Source: Cyclobacteriaceae bacterium
Lineage (GTDB): Bacteria > Bacteroidota > Bacteroidia > Cytophagales > Cyclobacteriaceae
Reading direction: 5' to 3'
DNA: 64,000 nt
Assembly: GCA_020832305.1 (NCBI GenBank)
Contig: JAFIEV010000010.1
Span: 1-64,000 of the forward strand
The notes under the pieces are model-generated. The model was given only the letters and a program-made list of their open reading frames with translations. It was not told the origin of the DNA and made no database searches. A program made the position numbers and the translations under genes. Position 1 is the first letter of the stretch. Every line of letters starts with the position of its first letter. Below are positions 51,203-60,781 of this stretch, in pieces.

Positions 51203-51862
51203 TTAATTTCTTCTAAGTCCGGGTGTCTGGTCGAAAGCCTGTTGTACCGAAAAAGTAAGCCGATTCTGAAAATTCTCAGAATCCACAAGCAAGCCACGAA
51301 GCCAGGCATTCCAGATGAGCTTAAGGTCATTTTGCCCGGGTATGGTAATGCCACCAACGTTTGACGACTTAATATCGACCATGTCCATAATGACGGTCCC
51401 ATCTTCATAAGGCACGAAGGAAGTGACAAAAACCGGTGCGTACCACATGGGATTCCAGCCCCACCAACCCCAGTAACCAGGCCCCATATATACTGGTGTG
51501 GTTACAGCGCTTAAGCCTTCAAAACGGTTTATGGCCACATTAAGCCCCAGGTCGGGATTGGCATCGCGGTCTACTTTAACAAAGCCTCTTTCCTGCATAA
51601 TATTTGCCAAGGTTGAAAGCAGAACAGAGGTGTTTTGTACATCCAGGGTATCATATCGATCCCTGCCTTTTACGATTAAAACAATATCGGGCATGGTGTA
51701 GGTCTGGTATTGCCCAAAATCTGTTCCGGGTACCATATGAGTAATGATTACATCCTGATCGCCAAATTCGATATCCTGCTCAGGAAAGAAATTGCACCCT
51801 GTAAAAAGCAGACTTAGGCCCAGGGCGAGATAATACATTTTAGAAAATCTCAGCATATACAT
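51203..51862 (-). CDS. DUF4136 lipoprotein
   Basis: The 219-residue protein begins with a lipoprotein signal: a hydrophobic run and the lipobox LLFTGC, with Cys ~23. The remainder fits DUF4136: YQTYTMPD at the start of the domain, then LGLNVAINRFE and TIPGQNDLKLIWNAWLRGLL at the end. DUF4136 lipoproteins are common outer-membrane or periplasmic proteins of unknown function in Bacteroidota. It lies 28 bp before the beta-barrel gene and may share a transcript with it. Confidence 0.85.
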   Translation of the reverse strand: MYMLRFSKMYYLALGLSLLFTGCNFFPEQDIEFGDQDVIITHMVPGTDFGQYQTYTMPDIVLIVKGRDRYDTLDVQNTSVLLSTLANIMQERGFVKVDRDANPDLGLNVAINRFEGLSAVTTPVYMGPGYWGWWGWNPMWYAPVFVTSFVPYEDGTVIMDMVDIKSSNVGGITIPGQNDLKLIWNAWLRGLLVDSENFQNRLTFSVQQAFDQTPGLRRN

Positions 51863-51943
51863 TTTTCAAGGGGTTTGATTGATGTTTATTGATATAATGT
51901 ACGAACAGCTTTCTTTCAACGTTTCAACGCTGTGGGTTGCGCT

Positions 51944-52759
51944 CTATTGTACAGGATCGTCTATCGCAATGGTGCCTGTGAGGTAAGTCCGTGCCATTCC
52001 ACCGATATGACAGCGTGCGCCGGCATACCGGCAATAAAGAATGCCTCCTCTTGCAGACAATTGGCGGGCAGTGAGCTTATGCAGACCAGTTTTTTTAGCC
52101 CAAAACGGAATGAGTGAAGTATGGGCCGATCCGGTTACCGGGTCTTCAGGTATGCCACACCGGGGTGCAAAAAATCTGGATACAAAATCTGTCTCTCTAC
52201 CTGGAGCGGTTACAATGATTCCGCGTGTATCTACCAAAGACAAAGCCTGAAAATCTGGCTGCATTTCTGCAATCTGATCTTCATTTTCAAAAACAAGCAT
52301 TACATCTGTTTTACCCCTGTAAGCGGTTTTTGGTGCAATGCCCAGCCATTTCTCCAGATAGCACAAATTTATCTCCTCATCAATATGTAGTTGATCTGAA
52401 GGAAAATCGAGCCATAGCAGGTTTTTCTCGCGCCTTACCGGCAAATCACCACTGGCATGGGAATAAAAGGAAATCTGATCGCCAGCCAACTTGTAGTGAT
52501 GAAACAAAACATGGGCGGCTGCAAGGGTGGCATGTCCGCAGAGGTCAACTTCGGTGATGGGTGTGAACCATCGGATTTCATATCTGTCGCCGGCTTCAAC
52601 AAAAAAAGCAGTTTCAGAAAGGTTATTCTCCATGGCAATTTGCTGCATGGCTTGTACTGGTAGCCAGCTTGTAAGCGGACAAACAGCGGCAGGGTTGCCG
52701 CCAAAGATACGGTCGCTGAAAGCATCTACCTGAAAAATAGGGTATTGAATTTCGCTCAT
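51944..52759 (-). CDS. PhzF-family isomerase
   Basis: A 271-residue protein of two related halves (diaminopimelate-epimerase fold). GGNPAAVCPL near residue 21, NLSETAFF with the catalytic Glu (~45-52), and DPVTGSAHTSL (~204-214) are the family marks. PhzF relatives isomerise or epimerise small cyclic acids; only one of the paired general acid/base groups is conserved. It stands 7 bp after the response-regulator gene and is probably in the same transcript, a link that is not easily explained. Confidence 0.9.
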   Translation of the reverse strand: MSEIQYPIFQVDAFSDRIFGGNPAAVCPLTSWLPVQAMQQIAMENNLSETAFFVEAGDRYEIRWFTPITEVDLCGHATLAAAHVLFHHYKLAGDQISFYSHASGDLPVRREKNLLWLDFPSDQLHIDEEINLCYLEKWLGIAPKTAYRGKTDVMLVFENEDQIAEMQPDFQALSLVDTRGIIVTAPGRETDFVSRFFAPRCGIPEDPVTGSAHTSLIPFWAKKTGLHKLTARQLSARGGILYCRYAGARCHIGGMARTYLTGTIAIDDPVQ

Positions 52760-52766
52760 GATACCA

Positions 52767-53249
52767 TTAAACTTTTTTTCTCAATTCTCCCAGTAAAGTT
52801 TGCTGATCGAGGGCATCTATATATTTTTCATAGTTTAAGCCGGCCTCAAGTACGAAAAATGTCAACATCTTTTTTACATCCCCTATGAGTTGTTCTTTTT
52901 TCCAGGGCTTTTCGATGTAGGTATCAATTTTTGCCTTATTGATGGCCGTAATGGTATCTTTATGCGTGGCCAGGCCAGTGAGCAATATTTTTCTGGTAAG
53001 GGCAAATCGACCATCCTCATAAAGCTCTGTAAGGAATTGCACACCGCTTTTATCAGGCATCACATGATCAGAAACAACCAGTGCCAGTTGGTCGCCTTCA
53101 TCATCGATTTCCTCGATAAGCTCCCAGGCTTCGATGGCAGATTCACATGCCTCAATTACAAAGAAATTTTCGAATGATTCAAGGTCTTTTACTACGGTGT
53201 TAAGCACCTCACGTTGGTCATCAATACAAATGATATACAGTTTTGCCAC
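52767..53249 (-). CDS. Stand-alone response regulator (receiver domain)
   Basis: The 160-residue protein is a single receiver domain: DD-containing CIDDQREVL (~7-15), phosphoacceptor Asp in SDHVMPD (~60-66), Thr in LLTGLAT and Lys in EKPWKKEQ, followed by a ~25-residue helical tail. It has no output domain, so it must act by binding a protein. It follows the sensor kinase gene at 41 bp and is its obvious partner. Confidence 0.88.
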   Translation of the reverse strand: MAKLYIICIDDQREVLNTVVKDLESFENFFVIEACESAIEAWELIEEIDDEGDQLALVVSDHVMPDKSGVQFLTELYEDGRFALTRKILLTGLATHKDTITAINKAKIDTYIEKPWKKEQLIGDVKKMLTFFVLEAGLNYEKYIDALDQQTLLGELRKKV

Positions 53250-53290
53250 CGGTTTGAATTTAAGGTATCTATAATAATTACTGCAATTTA

Positions 53291-54655
53291 CTATTTATCG
53301 TCAGAGATTGGGTAAGGCTTAAAAGGTAAAGTAATCCTGAAAGTGGTACAACCGGGTTTACTTGCCACTTCTATTTCGCCATTATGACTATGTATGATCT
53401 TTTGAACAATAGATAAGCCCAGGCCCAGTCCGAACGAAAGCCCACCTACTTTGGTAGTAAAATTAGGCCTGAAGATTTCCGGAAGTATTTCCGGTGAAAT
53501 TCCAGGGCCATTATCACATATTTCGACTTTTATTTTGTTTCTTACCAATTTACTGGAAATCATCAGCCTGGCAGTAATTTGCGGTTGAGACAGCATGCTT
53601 TCGGCTGCATTTTTAATGATGTTCACCCAGACCTGGACCAATCCTGAGTGGCTAGCTTGAATATTGGGAAAATATTGCAGATCAAGTTCCAGTTCAATAT
53701 TGGTAAGTATCCTTTTTAAGATAGAAATGGATTCATTGAGGGTATTGTTAAGGTTAACTTCCTGCTCCATAGAATAATTTGAGGTGCCGAGTTGTTTCAC
53801 TGATTTCACAACACTTTCAACATGCCTCGAAGAGATGGTCATGTCATGCAAGGCAGCGCCCATGTCATAAAAATAACTGATACGGTCGGCCATGGCACTT
53901 AAATTCTTTTTAAAAGGGATCAATTCATCAATACCCAGACCAGCCCTTGCAAATTTTTGTGAAACAGAGGAATCGATGTGAAAAGTCTTTTCCAGGTTTT
54001 TTCGTAATCCCCGTATTTCTGATGTTGATATGGTATGTCCCCTCTCGACCCCTTTTAAATAAAATGAATACATACCATCATGATTTTGTTCCTGCAGGTA
54101 TTTGCTGATGTTTTCTGCAAACCATTCGGTTTTCCGCTGAATAACCCCTATGGCATTATTGAGCTCATGTGCCAGTCCTGCGGCGAGTTGCCCTAAGGTT
54201 GCCAGGTTAGAAGTCTCCATGAGTTTCTGTAAGGCCATCTTTTTTTCATTGGCCATATTGTGCGCATACATTTGCCTTATCAGCAACTCATTAACAATGA
54301 TTGGAACGAAATATTCAAAAAAGACCTGATAGCCTCCTTTTTCTATGACTTCTTCTTTTGATTCGACATAAGAAACTTCTGACTCTTCCATGGCCACCAG
54401 TTTAGCATAGCTCAAATTGCTGTCTGAAAAAAAACTGAGTACTCCGACAAAGGTGTTCTGCGAGGATTGAAAAACTTCTTCCTCAGGCTCATTGCTATCA
54501 CAGAGTAATCCCTTAATAACACCATAATTGATGTGGTAAAGCCTGCGGTTAAATGCATTTTCTTCCAATAAAACATCGCCTTTTTTTAATTTGATTACTT
54601 TATCGGGATCGCTGAAGAATTGATGACGCAACCATTGCTGTTTAACTAGCTCCAT
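53291..54655 (-). CDS. Soluble histidine kinase with N-terminal cyclic-nucleotide-binding domain
   Basis: A 454-residue kinase without membrane helices. The N-terminus (~15-130) is a cNMP-binding beta-roll (KLKKGDVLLEENAFNRRLYHI). The kinase core has the phosphoacceptor His in AAGLAHELNNAIG (~161-173), N box WVNIIKNAAESM, G1 CDNGPGIS and G2 GLGLGLSIV. It starts 12 bp after an SLC13 transporter gene and precedes a stand-alone regulator. The three appear to form a nutrient-linked signalling operon that reads a nucleotide or other ligand inside the cell. Confidence 0.86.
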   Translation of the reverse strand: MELVKQQWLRHQFFSDPDKVIKLKKGDVLLEENAFNRRLYHINYGVIKGLLCDSNEPEEEVFQSSQNTFVGVLSFFSDSNLSYAKLVAMEESEVSYVESKEEVIEKGGYQVFFEYFVPIIVNELLIRQMYAHNMANEKKMALQKLMETSNLATLGQLAAGLAHELNNAIGVIQRKTEWFAENISKYLQEQNHDGMYSFYLKGVERGHTISTSEIRGLRKNLEKTFHIDSSVSQKFARAGLGIDELIPFKKNLSAMADRISYFYDMGAALHDMTISSRHVESVVKSVKQLGTSNYSMEQEVNLNNTLNESISILKRILTNIELELDLQYFPNIQASHSGLVQVWVNIIKNAAESMLSQPQITARLMISSKLVRNKIKVEICDNGPGISPEILPEIFRPNFTTKVGGLSFGLGLGLSIVQKIIHSHNGEIEVASKPGCTTFRITLPFKPYPISDDK

Positions 54656-54667
54656 ATTTTACAAATA

Positions 54668-56089
54668 TTAAGAAAAGAAATTAATTACATTCAGGATGTA
54701 TACCATTAAATACGTGGTAATCAGCCCTACGATACCTACGATGATGCCGATTATAGCCATATCTTTGGTTTTGACAATACCCAAACCATAGGCCAGGGCA
54801 TTGGGTGGGGTACTTATTGGCAAAACCATCGCCAGGGAACAAGAAAAGGTTACGGTTATAATAAACATCTGTTCCCCCCCGTAAGGTTGCAAGCCTGTGA
54901 GTGATGTGGCCAGTGCAGCTACAATCGGGAGCAGTAAGTTGGCTGTTGCGGTATGCGACATAAAATTGGCCATTACCAATGCAAACACAGAAGCAAAAAA
55001 TACCACCAATAGTGGTGAAAAAGTTTCAAAAGGAATATGGGTAACGAGTTTTTGTGCTAGGCCGGTGCGTTCCAGTGCCAATCCCAGGGCTATTCCCCCG
55101 GCTATCAGCCAGAGGACATCCCAGCTTAAAGTTTTTAAATCTTCCTTGGTTACTATGGAAGTAGAAGAAAAAACAGCAACCGGTATCATCGCCACAACAA
55201 ATGAATTCATACCGTGAATAAAATCTGTAAGCCATAATATAAGGGTTATGGCAAATGTTGCATATACAATATAGGCTTTTCGATTCTTAAGAAATTTGCC
55301 TTTCATATCGAGATTCAGACTTTTGTTTTTCATGGGAAAGAAAAACAAAAGAAGCATCCATGAGATCATTAGTAATAGTAAAACCAGTGGAAGTGAAAAA
55401 GCCATCCATTCCCCAAAGCTGATATAATCATCGCCTGTGAGGTATTTCATGGCAATGGCATTGGGAGGTGTTCCTATGGGAGTAGCCCTGCCACCAATAT
55501 TAGCAGCAACCGGCACCGATAAGGCAAAGGCTACTTTTCCTTTATCAGTTGTTTCAAATAAAGCCAAAACCGGCACCAGAATAGCAAGCATCATGGCTGT
55601 TGTGGCTGTATTGCTCATAAACATTGAAAAAATGGCTGTTATGAGCATGATACCCAACATTACCCTCGAAGGCTTGGAGCCAAAAGGCTTAAGAAGTACC
55701 CTTGCCAGGTTTTGATCAAGACGGTACTTTGTGGCGGCAAGGGCGAGAAAAAAACCACCGAGAAACAGCAGAATAATGGGTGAGGCAAAAACCGCCATCA
55801 GGTCGGCAAAAGGGATCAAAGTTCCGACCGGGTCGCCATTATGGCTTACTATGAGCCAGGTAAGGCCTTTATCTGAAATCATTACCAGCATCAGCACGAT
55901 GATAAGCAAAGAGGTTGCATAAGCAGGAATTGGCTCCAAAACCCAACACAGGGCAGCTAATGTGAACAGAGCAATTACCCGTTGCTCCACCGCTGTGAGC
56001 CCGGGAATGGAAAAAGCTTCCGGAGGTACCCAAAGCAGTATAAAGGGTATTCCAAAACAAATCAGGGATTTTATAATGCGAATGATCAT
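54668..56089 (-). CDS. SLC13/DASS sodium:dicarboxylate or sulfate symporter
   Basis: A 473-residue transporter with about eleven helices. The paired substrate-binding motifs are SNTATTAMML (Ser-Asn-Thr, ~155) and SHTATANLLLPI (Ser-His-Thr, ~378), the inverted-repeat halves of the DASS fold. It has no RCK domains, unlike the SLC13 protein at 35.3 kb. It probably imports C4-dicarboxylates, citrate or sulfate with sodium. The kinase gene downstream may report on its substrate. Confidence 0.87.
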   Translation of the reverse strand: MIIRIIKSLICFGIPFILLWVPPEAFSIPGLTAVEQRVIALFTLAALCWVLEPIPAYATSLLIIVLMLVMISDKGLTWLIVSHNGDPVGTLIPFADLMAVFASPIILLFLGGFFLALAATKYRLDQNLARVLLKPFGSKPSRVMLGIMLITAIFSMFMSNTATTAMMLAILVPVLALFETTDKGKVAFALSVPVAANIGGRATPIGTPPNAIAMKYLTGDDYISFGEWMAFSLPLVLLLLMISWMLLLFFFPMKNKSLNLDMKGKFLKNRKAYIVYATFAITLILWLTDFIHGMNSFVVAMIPVAVFSSTSIVTKEDLKTLSWDVLWLIAGGIALGLALERTGLAQKLVTHIPFETFSPLLVVFFASVFALVMANFMSHTATANLLLPIVAALATSLTGLQPYGGEQMFIITVTFSCSLAMVLPISTPPNALAYGLGIVKTKDMAIIGIIVGIVGLITTYLMVYILNVINFFS

Positions 56090-56381
56090 GGTTATAACAG
56101 GGTTTTTCTTCCCTGATAATAAGGTTTGTCTTGAGTAACTTTATTCTTTTTGCACAATTATGGTTGCAACAATAAATTGATGTAATGTTTGCTAAATTGC
56201 CATTGAATGTCACAAAATTAATAGAAAAAACCGATAAAAAGTGTAATTTAATGAAAAGGCTTTTTTGAATGGGCGTATTTTTATGGGTTTTATGGGTATA
56301 ATTTTTTGCTTTATGGCAGGCAAAAATGGTTTTTTATTGTTTAAGTGATAAATTACCAAAACAAATTAAACCTTTAATGAA

Positions 56382-58046
56382 ATGAAAAAACTTTACCTGA
56401 CACCAAAGTGGCTGCTGACAAGAATCATGGTGGGTTCTATGTTGGCAGTATTCCCGTTTACTGTGTTTGGCGGTGAACCGGCAGACCGGTCTTATGATTT
56501 TCATGAGGTTAGTGATGAATGTTCGCGAATTGCCAGGGCCAATAACCGGAAGTTTAAAAGAAGTCCGGGTAGTATTCTGGTTGCACGCGAAATTGTGAAT
56601 TCCGGATTTGAAACCGGATGCATTGATTACGAAGCTTTTATTCTTTCTGCCGAACTGGTACATGCCCATGAACCTGATTTCGGACTGGCCTTTAAACTGG
56701 GGAAATTATATTTTGAAAAAAATGATGAAGTACATGCCCTTGAATTTCTGGAAGATGCTTTAGGATTGGCCACCACGGAGGCAGAAAAATCAGAAGTACG
56801 TACCTTGCTCAACAGGATTTACCGCAACAAAACCAATTATGATGAGTATCAGGTGCCACGTTATCTGCTGCCTGATCCTTTGAAAGGCACAGATGGAAAA
56901 GCCATAGCTGACCCATCGGACTGGAATTTGCAAAGGAGAAAGGAAATTCTGGGTTTATTTGAAAATCACGTTTATGGTAAAGTTCCGGAGGGTTTCTCTC
57001 CGGAACTTGTGTTTGAAACCCATGAGAGCGATGCCAATGCACTGGGAGGCAAAGCAACCCGGCGGCAGGTTTCCATTCGCTTTAAAAATGATCCCGGTAT
57101 GCATTCCATTGATGTGCTTATGTACATACCCAATGACAGGGAAGGTCCGGCGCCAGCTTTTACCGGTCTTAGTTTTTATGGTAATCCTACCATCCATCCA
57201 GACCCGGCCATTCGTATGACAGATAAATGGATGCGCAACAATGAAGATTTTAAGATCCAGAACAATCGCCTTAGCGAAGCTTCAAGAGGAGTTAGGTCGG
57301 GTCGTTGGCCGGTTGAAAAGATCATCGACAGGGGTTATGCCCTAATTACAGCTTACTATGGAGACTTAGATCCCGATATGTACCATGCTTATGAGCAAGG
57401 CATTTACCAGATGGCTTATAAAGATGGTCAAACCCATCCTGCACCTGATGAATGGGGTTCATTAGCCGTTTGGGCATGGGGATTGAGCCGGATTATGGAC
57501 TATCTCGAGCTCGACCGGGATATTGACAGTGACAGAGTTGCCGTAATGGGACATTCACGCATCGGTAAAACGGCTTTGTGGGCAGGTGCTACAGATGATC
57601 GCTTTGCGATTGTGATTTCCAACAATTCGGGCTGTGGGGGTGCTGCACTCTCCCGCAGAAGATTTGGCGAAACTGTAGCCGTTATCAATACCAGCTTTCC
57701 ACATTGGTTTTGTAATAATTTTAATAAATTCAATAATCGTGAAGATGAGCTGCCCTTAGATCAGCACATGTTGCTCAGCCTGATTGCACCCCGGCCACTG
57801 TATGTTGCCAGCGCATTGGAAGACCGTTGGGCCGACCCAAAAGGTGAATTTTTATCGGCCTACCATGCCTCAAGGGTTTATGAATTGCTGGGCTATAAAG
57901 GATTGCCGGTAGATGAAATGCCTTCTGTAAATCAACCGGTTATGGGTACAATAGGCTATCATATTCGCGAAGGAAAACACGATGTGACCGATTACGATTG
58001 GGAACAGTATATGAATTTTGCAGATAAACATTTCGGAAGAAAGTGA
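56382..58046 (+). CDS. TPR-like domain fused to a CE15-type (glucuronoyl) esterase
   Basis: A 554-residue exported protein (signal peptide ending near residue 31, FGG). Residues ~35-145 are helical and TPR-like (FGLAFKLGKLYFEKNDEVHALEFLEDAL in two helices). From ~170 on it matches CE15 alpha/beta hydrolases: nucleophile Ser392 in GHSRIGK, NNSGCGGAAL, an acidic residue in RRRFGE, and His533 in EGKHDVTDYD. CE15 enzymes cleave ester bonds between lignin and glucuronoxylan. The usual GCSR reads GHSR here, as in many bacterial members. An N-terminal TPR in this family is unusual. Confidence 0.83.
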   Translation: MKKLYLTPKWLLTRIMVGSMLAVFPFTVFGGEPADRSYDFHEVSDECSRIARANNRKFKRSPGSILVAREIVNSGFETGCIDYEAFILSAELVHAHEPDFGLAFKLGKLYFEKNDEVHALEFLEDALGLATTEAEKSEVRTLLNRIYRNKTNYDEYQVPRYLLPDPLKGTDGKAIADPSDWNLQRRKEILGLFENHVYGKVPEGFSPELVFETHESDANALGGKATRRQVSIRFKNDPGMHSIDVLMYIPNDREGPAPAFTGLSFYGNPTIHPDPAIRMTDKWMRNNEDFKIQNNRLSEASRGVRSGRWPVEKIIDRGYALITAYYGDLDPDMYHAYEQGIYQMAYKDGQTHPAPDEWGSLAVWAWGLSRIMDYLELDRDIDSDRVAVMGHSRIGKTALWAGATDDRFAIVISNNSGCGGAALSRRRFGETVAVINTSFPHWFCNNFNKFNNREDELPLDQHMLLSLIAPRPLYVASALEDRWADPKGEFLSAYHASRVYELLGYKGLPVDEMPSVNQPVMGTIGYHIREGKHDVTDYDWEQYMNFADKHFGRK

Positions 58047-58123
58047 TTTTTACAGCAAAAACCCGCATCTCTATTTTTTGATATTTCTAAAAATTATCCC
58101 ACAATTTACAGTTTGATTAATGC

Positions 58124-58879
58124 TTAAGGAAAAGGTTGTCCCATGCCATTTCCATTCCTGTTTCCATTTTCATTGGTTGCGTTGGGATCGACTTGACGTG
58201 ATTCCCTGGGTGCCGGGAATATTTTCTTTTTCCAGGGAATCCGGTAATATATATAATAACCAAAACCCCAGGAGCTTTCATCGATATTTCTGCCAAATCC
58301 GGGCAAATAATAAGGCCTCAGCGTTTCATTACCCCGGTATCGTGGTGATATTTTATATCTTATAGTAAAGCCCATATAAAATTCATCAAAAATTCTTATT
58401 CGCGTACCTGTAACAAATTCAAACCATGAGGTTCGCAATCCATTGTTGGCTGTTTGCAAAGTAGTTTCAGGCCAGCCAGTGTTTCTTTCTATATTATTGA
58501 TTGAGGAAAAACTGAGTGTTTCATTGGTTCTGCCTCTTCCCAGCCTGAGTCCGAAAAACAAAACACTATTGCTTGTATCTGTATCAAGAAAATTGTAGTC
58601 GAAGCCGACACGCATGTAAGAGCCACTGCTTTGATAGTTGTGCAGTGCTTCGTTTTGCGTAAAAACTACATTGCCATAGTCTGCGACCAGAAAGAAGCTG
58701 CCAAAATCGATATCGGTGGTAAATTCAACAGGTTTAAGGTTTTGCGAAAATGCCTGGTTGGCCAGTGAGGGCAGGTCAGCGCCAAACCGGATACCTGAAG
58801 GGATGTATCGCTCTTTCTGAGCCATGGCCGGTAATACGCTTAATACCAGTATGAAGAATATGCTACTGAAAGATTTCAA
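58124..58879 (-). CDS. DUF6048 outer-membrane beta-barrel protein
   Basis: A 251-residue protein with a signal peptide (FILVLSVLPAMAQ, cleaved near 21) and strand-rich sequence with many aromatic pairs (GMRVGFDYNF-type strands). RFGADLPSLANQAF and GFGYYIYYRIPWKKK fit DUF6048. The C-terminus after ~230 is Asn/Gly-rich and disordered. It overlaps the upstream DUF6452 gene by 17 bp. The pair is widespread in Bacteroidota; function unknown. Confidence 0.82.
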   Translation of the reverse strand: MKSFSSIFFILVLSVLPAMAQKERYIPSGIRFGADLPSLANQAFSQNLKPVEFTTDIDFGSFFLVADYGNVVFTQNEALHNYQSSGSYMRVGFDYNFLDTDTSNSVLFFGLRLGRGRTNETLSFSSINNIERNTGWPETTLQTANNGLRTSWFEFVTGTRIRIFDEFYMGFTIRYKISPRYRGNETLRPYYLPGFGRNIDESSWGFGYYIYYRIPWKKKIFPAPRESRQVDPNATNENGNRNGNGMGQPFP

Positions 58880-59342
58880 TTTGATGCCTGTTAAAAATGT
58901 CTAAACTTCGGGCTACCTGTCGGTAGGCTATAAAATTGGTACTGTCTATGGTCACATTTACAAAAGCTTGTTCTACACCGCATTCGGGGGTAATGATTCG
59001 CTGTCTTCGGTCGTATGTCACTTTGAGATAGCGGCTGAGTTCCTGAAGCTCCCTGCGGTTGCCTACACGCACACTGTCGAGGTACCTCATGTTAAAAATG
59101 GTTTCATTGGTGGCAGGGTTTACCTGAAGCCTTAGAATGCCCACCGAGGAATCACCTTGAAAAATAACAGGATTGCCAACGGTTTCCAGCCAGGTAAGTC
59201 TAACATTTTTCATTCGGGAAGAGTCATCTTCAAAAAACCGGAGGTTTAAATCATTGGAATGGGTCGACCTGCAATCTTCCACCTCGCAGGCCGAAAGAAA
59301 TCCCAACACTGCTAACCATGCCATTACCACTCGAAGCAACAC
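58863..59342 (-). CDS. DUF6452 lipoprotein
   Basis: A 159-residue protein with a lipoprotein signal (AVLGFLSAC; Cys ~19) followed by EVEDCRSTHSNDLNL. A second Cys near 24 and the one in ITPECGVEQAF (~120) could pair. Beta-rich; matches DUF6452, which is regularly encoded before DUF6048. Probably an outer-membrane lipoprotein that works with the barrel protein. Confidence 0.82.
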   Translation of the reverse strand: MLLRVVMAWLAVLGFLSACEVEDCRSTHSNDLNLRFFEDDSSRMKNVRLTWLETVGNPVIFQGDSSVGILRLQVNPATNETIFNMRYLDSVRVGNRRELQELSRYLKVTYDRRQRIITPECGVEQAFVNVTIDSTNFIAYRQVARSLDIFNRHQIEIFQ

Positions 59343-59557
59343 TTTATCTATTCTTTGTTTTGGTCTGTTTCTTTTTAAAAACCTGCAATTTAGACCATTT
59401 CATTTATTGTAGAGGTCTTTTATTGGATATAAATATTTTTTCAAGACTAAAGCAATTGGTATCAACCTTTGGTTTTAGCATATGAACATCATGGGTACCC
59501 GGCACAAGGTAATAAATTTTAGAGCTAATCTCTTCATCAGGTCAGATTAAGGGCAGG

Positions 59558-59589
59558 TTTGGCTGTGCTGAAGTCATTGTGTAGTTTTG
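59558..59589 (+). promoter_or_regulatory. Promoter of thiL
   Basis: TTTG at 59558-59561, exactly 20 bp, TAGTTTTG at 59582-59589: a full match to the Bacteroidota consensus. The predicted start (~59596) falls 11 bases before the ATG at 59607 and rules out a longer reading frame from 59559. No TPP riboswitch fits in so short a leader. Confidence 0.7.
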
Positions 59590-59606
59590 TAACAAATCAA
59601 AATCAT

Positions 59607-60647
59607 ATGAACAAAGGGAGGACAGAAATTAATCAACTGGGTGAGTTTGGCCTGATCGACAGGCTGGCTGCGGACCTTGGACCATTCAGGCAGTCAGGCA
59701 CGCGCAAAGGTATTGGCGACGATACAGCGGTTGTAGAATCTCAGGGTCATTTGCAATTGATTACTACCGATATGCTGCTCGAAGGAGTTCATTTTGATCT
59801 TTCTTATATGCCAATCATGCATTTGGGTTATAAATCGGTATCGGTCAATGTCTCTGATATAGCCGCCATGAATGGTACCGCCAGGCAAATTGTGGTGGCT
59901 CTTGCCCTTAGTAATAGGTTTTCTGTTGAGGCCGTAGAGGCTTTATATAAGGGGATCCAACAGGCATGTGAGGATTATAAAATCGATTTGGTAGGAGGTG
60001 ATACCACCGCTTCACGCTCGGGGCTGGTCATTTCTATAACCGCAATCGGTGATGTGGAGACTTCCAAAATCACTTATCGCAATGGTGCTAAGGACGGAGA
60101 TATTCTTTGCGTTACCGGTGACCTGGGAGCTGCCTATATGGGTTTGCAGGTGCTGGAGCGGGAAAAACAGGTGTTTCTGGCTAATCCCGACATGCAACCT
60201 GATATTGAGAAATACAAATATCTTGCACAACGACAAATGAAACCCATTGCCCGTACAGATATCATTCACGAGCTCAGCGACCTCAACCTGGTGCCTACTT
60301 CTATGATCGATATTTCTGATGGGCTGGCGTCAGAGATATTACATCTGAGCAAAAACTCAGGCCTTGGTTTCAAAATTTATGAAGACAAACTACCGGTTGA
60401 TCAAATGACCTACCAGACAGCGGTAGAGTTTAAGCTCGACCCGATCACGTGTATTCTAAATGGTGGGGAAGATTACGAACTTTTGTTTACGATTGACCAG
60501 AAGGATTATGAAAGTGTAAAAAACCATCCGGATATACATTTTATAGGATACGCCAGCGCAGAAGTTGAGGGTGGCGTGTTAATTACCAAAGGAGGCAATA
60601 CAGTTAGCCTGAAAGCCCAGGGATGGAACCATTTTCCGGGAAATTGA
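59607..60647 (+). CDS. thiL: Thiamine-monophosphate kinase
   Basis: The start at 59607 (MNKGRTEINQLGEFGLID) follows from the promoter. The 346-residue enzyme has GIGDDTAVV (~39-47, Mg/ATP-binding aspartates), LVGGDTTAS, CVTGDLGAAY, MIDISDGLASE and LNGGEDYELLFT, the complete ThiL set. It phosphorylates thiamine monophosphate to the active diphosphate. No other thi gene is nearby. Confidence 0.94.
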   Translation: MNKGRTEINQLGEFGLIDRLAADLGPFRQSGTRKGIGDDTAVVESQGHLQLITTDMLLEGVHFDLSYMPIMHLGYKSVSVNVSDIAAMNGTARQIVVALALSNRFSVEAVEALYKGIQQACEDYKIDLVGGDTTASRSGLVISITAIGDVETSKITYRNGAKDGDILCVTGDLGAAYMGLQVLEREKQVFLANPDMQPDIEKYKYLAQRQMKPIARTDIIHELSDLNLVPTSMIDISDGLASEILHLSKNSGLGFKIYEDKLPVDQMTYQTAVEFKLDPITCILNGGEDYELLFTIDQKDYESVKNHPDIHFIGYASAEVEGGVLITKGGNTVSLKAQGWNHFPGN

Positions 60648-60781
60648 ATCGTGATTCGATATGCGTAAACCGTGATGCGTAAACCGTGATGAGGGATGAG
60701 TGGATAATTTACAATGGACAATTGTTAAATACCTGAATAACGTTTAACGCTTTTAACGTTTATCATAACCCATGAGATTAT

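Noticed and set aside
59559..59606. N-terminal extension of ThiL
   Set aside because: The extension would overlap a perfect promoter at 59558-59589, so it would lie upstream of the transcript start.
59343..59606. TPP riboswitch upstream of thiL
   Set aside because: No TPP aptamer motif was seen, and the predicted leader is only ~11 bases.
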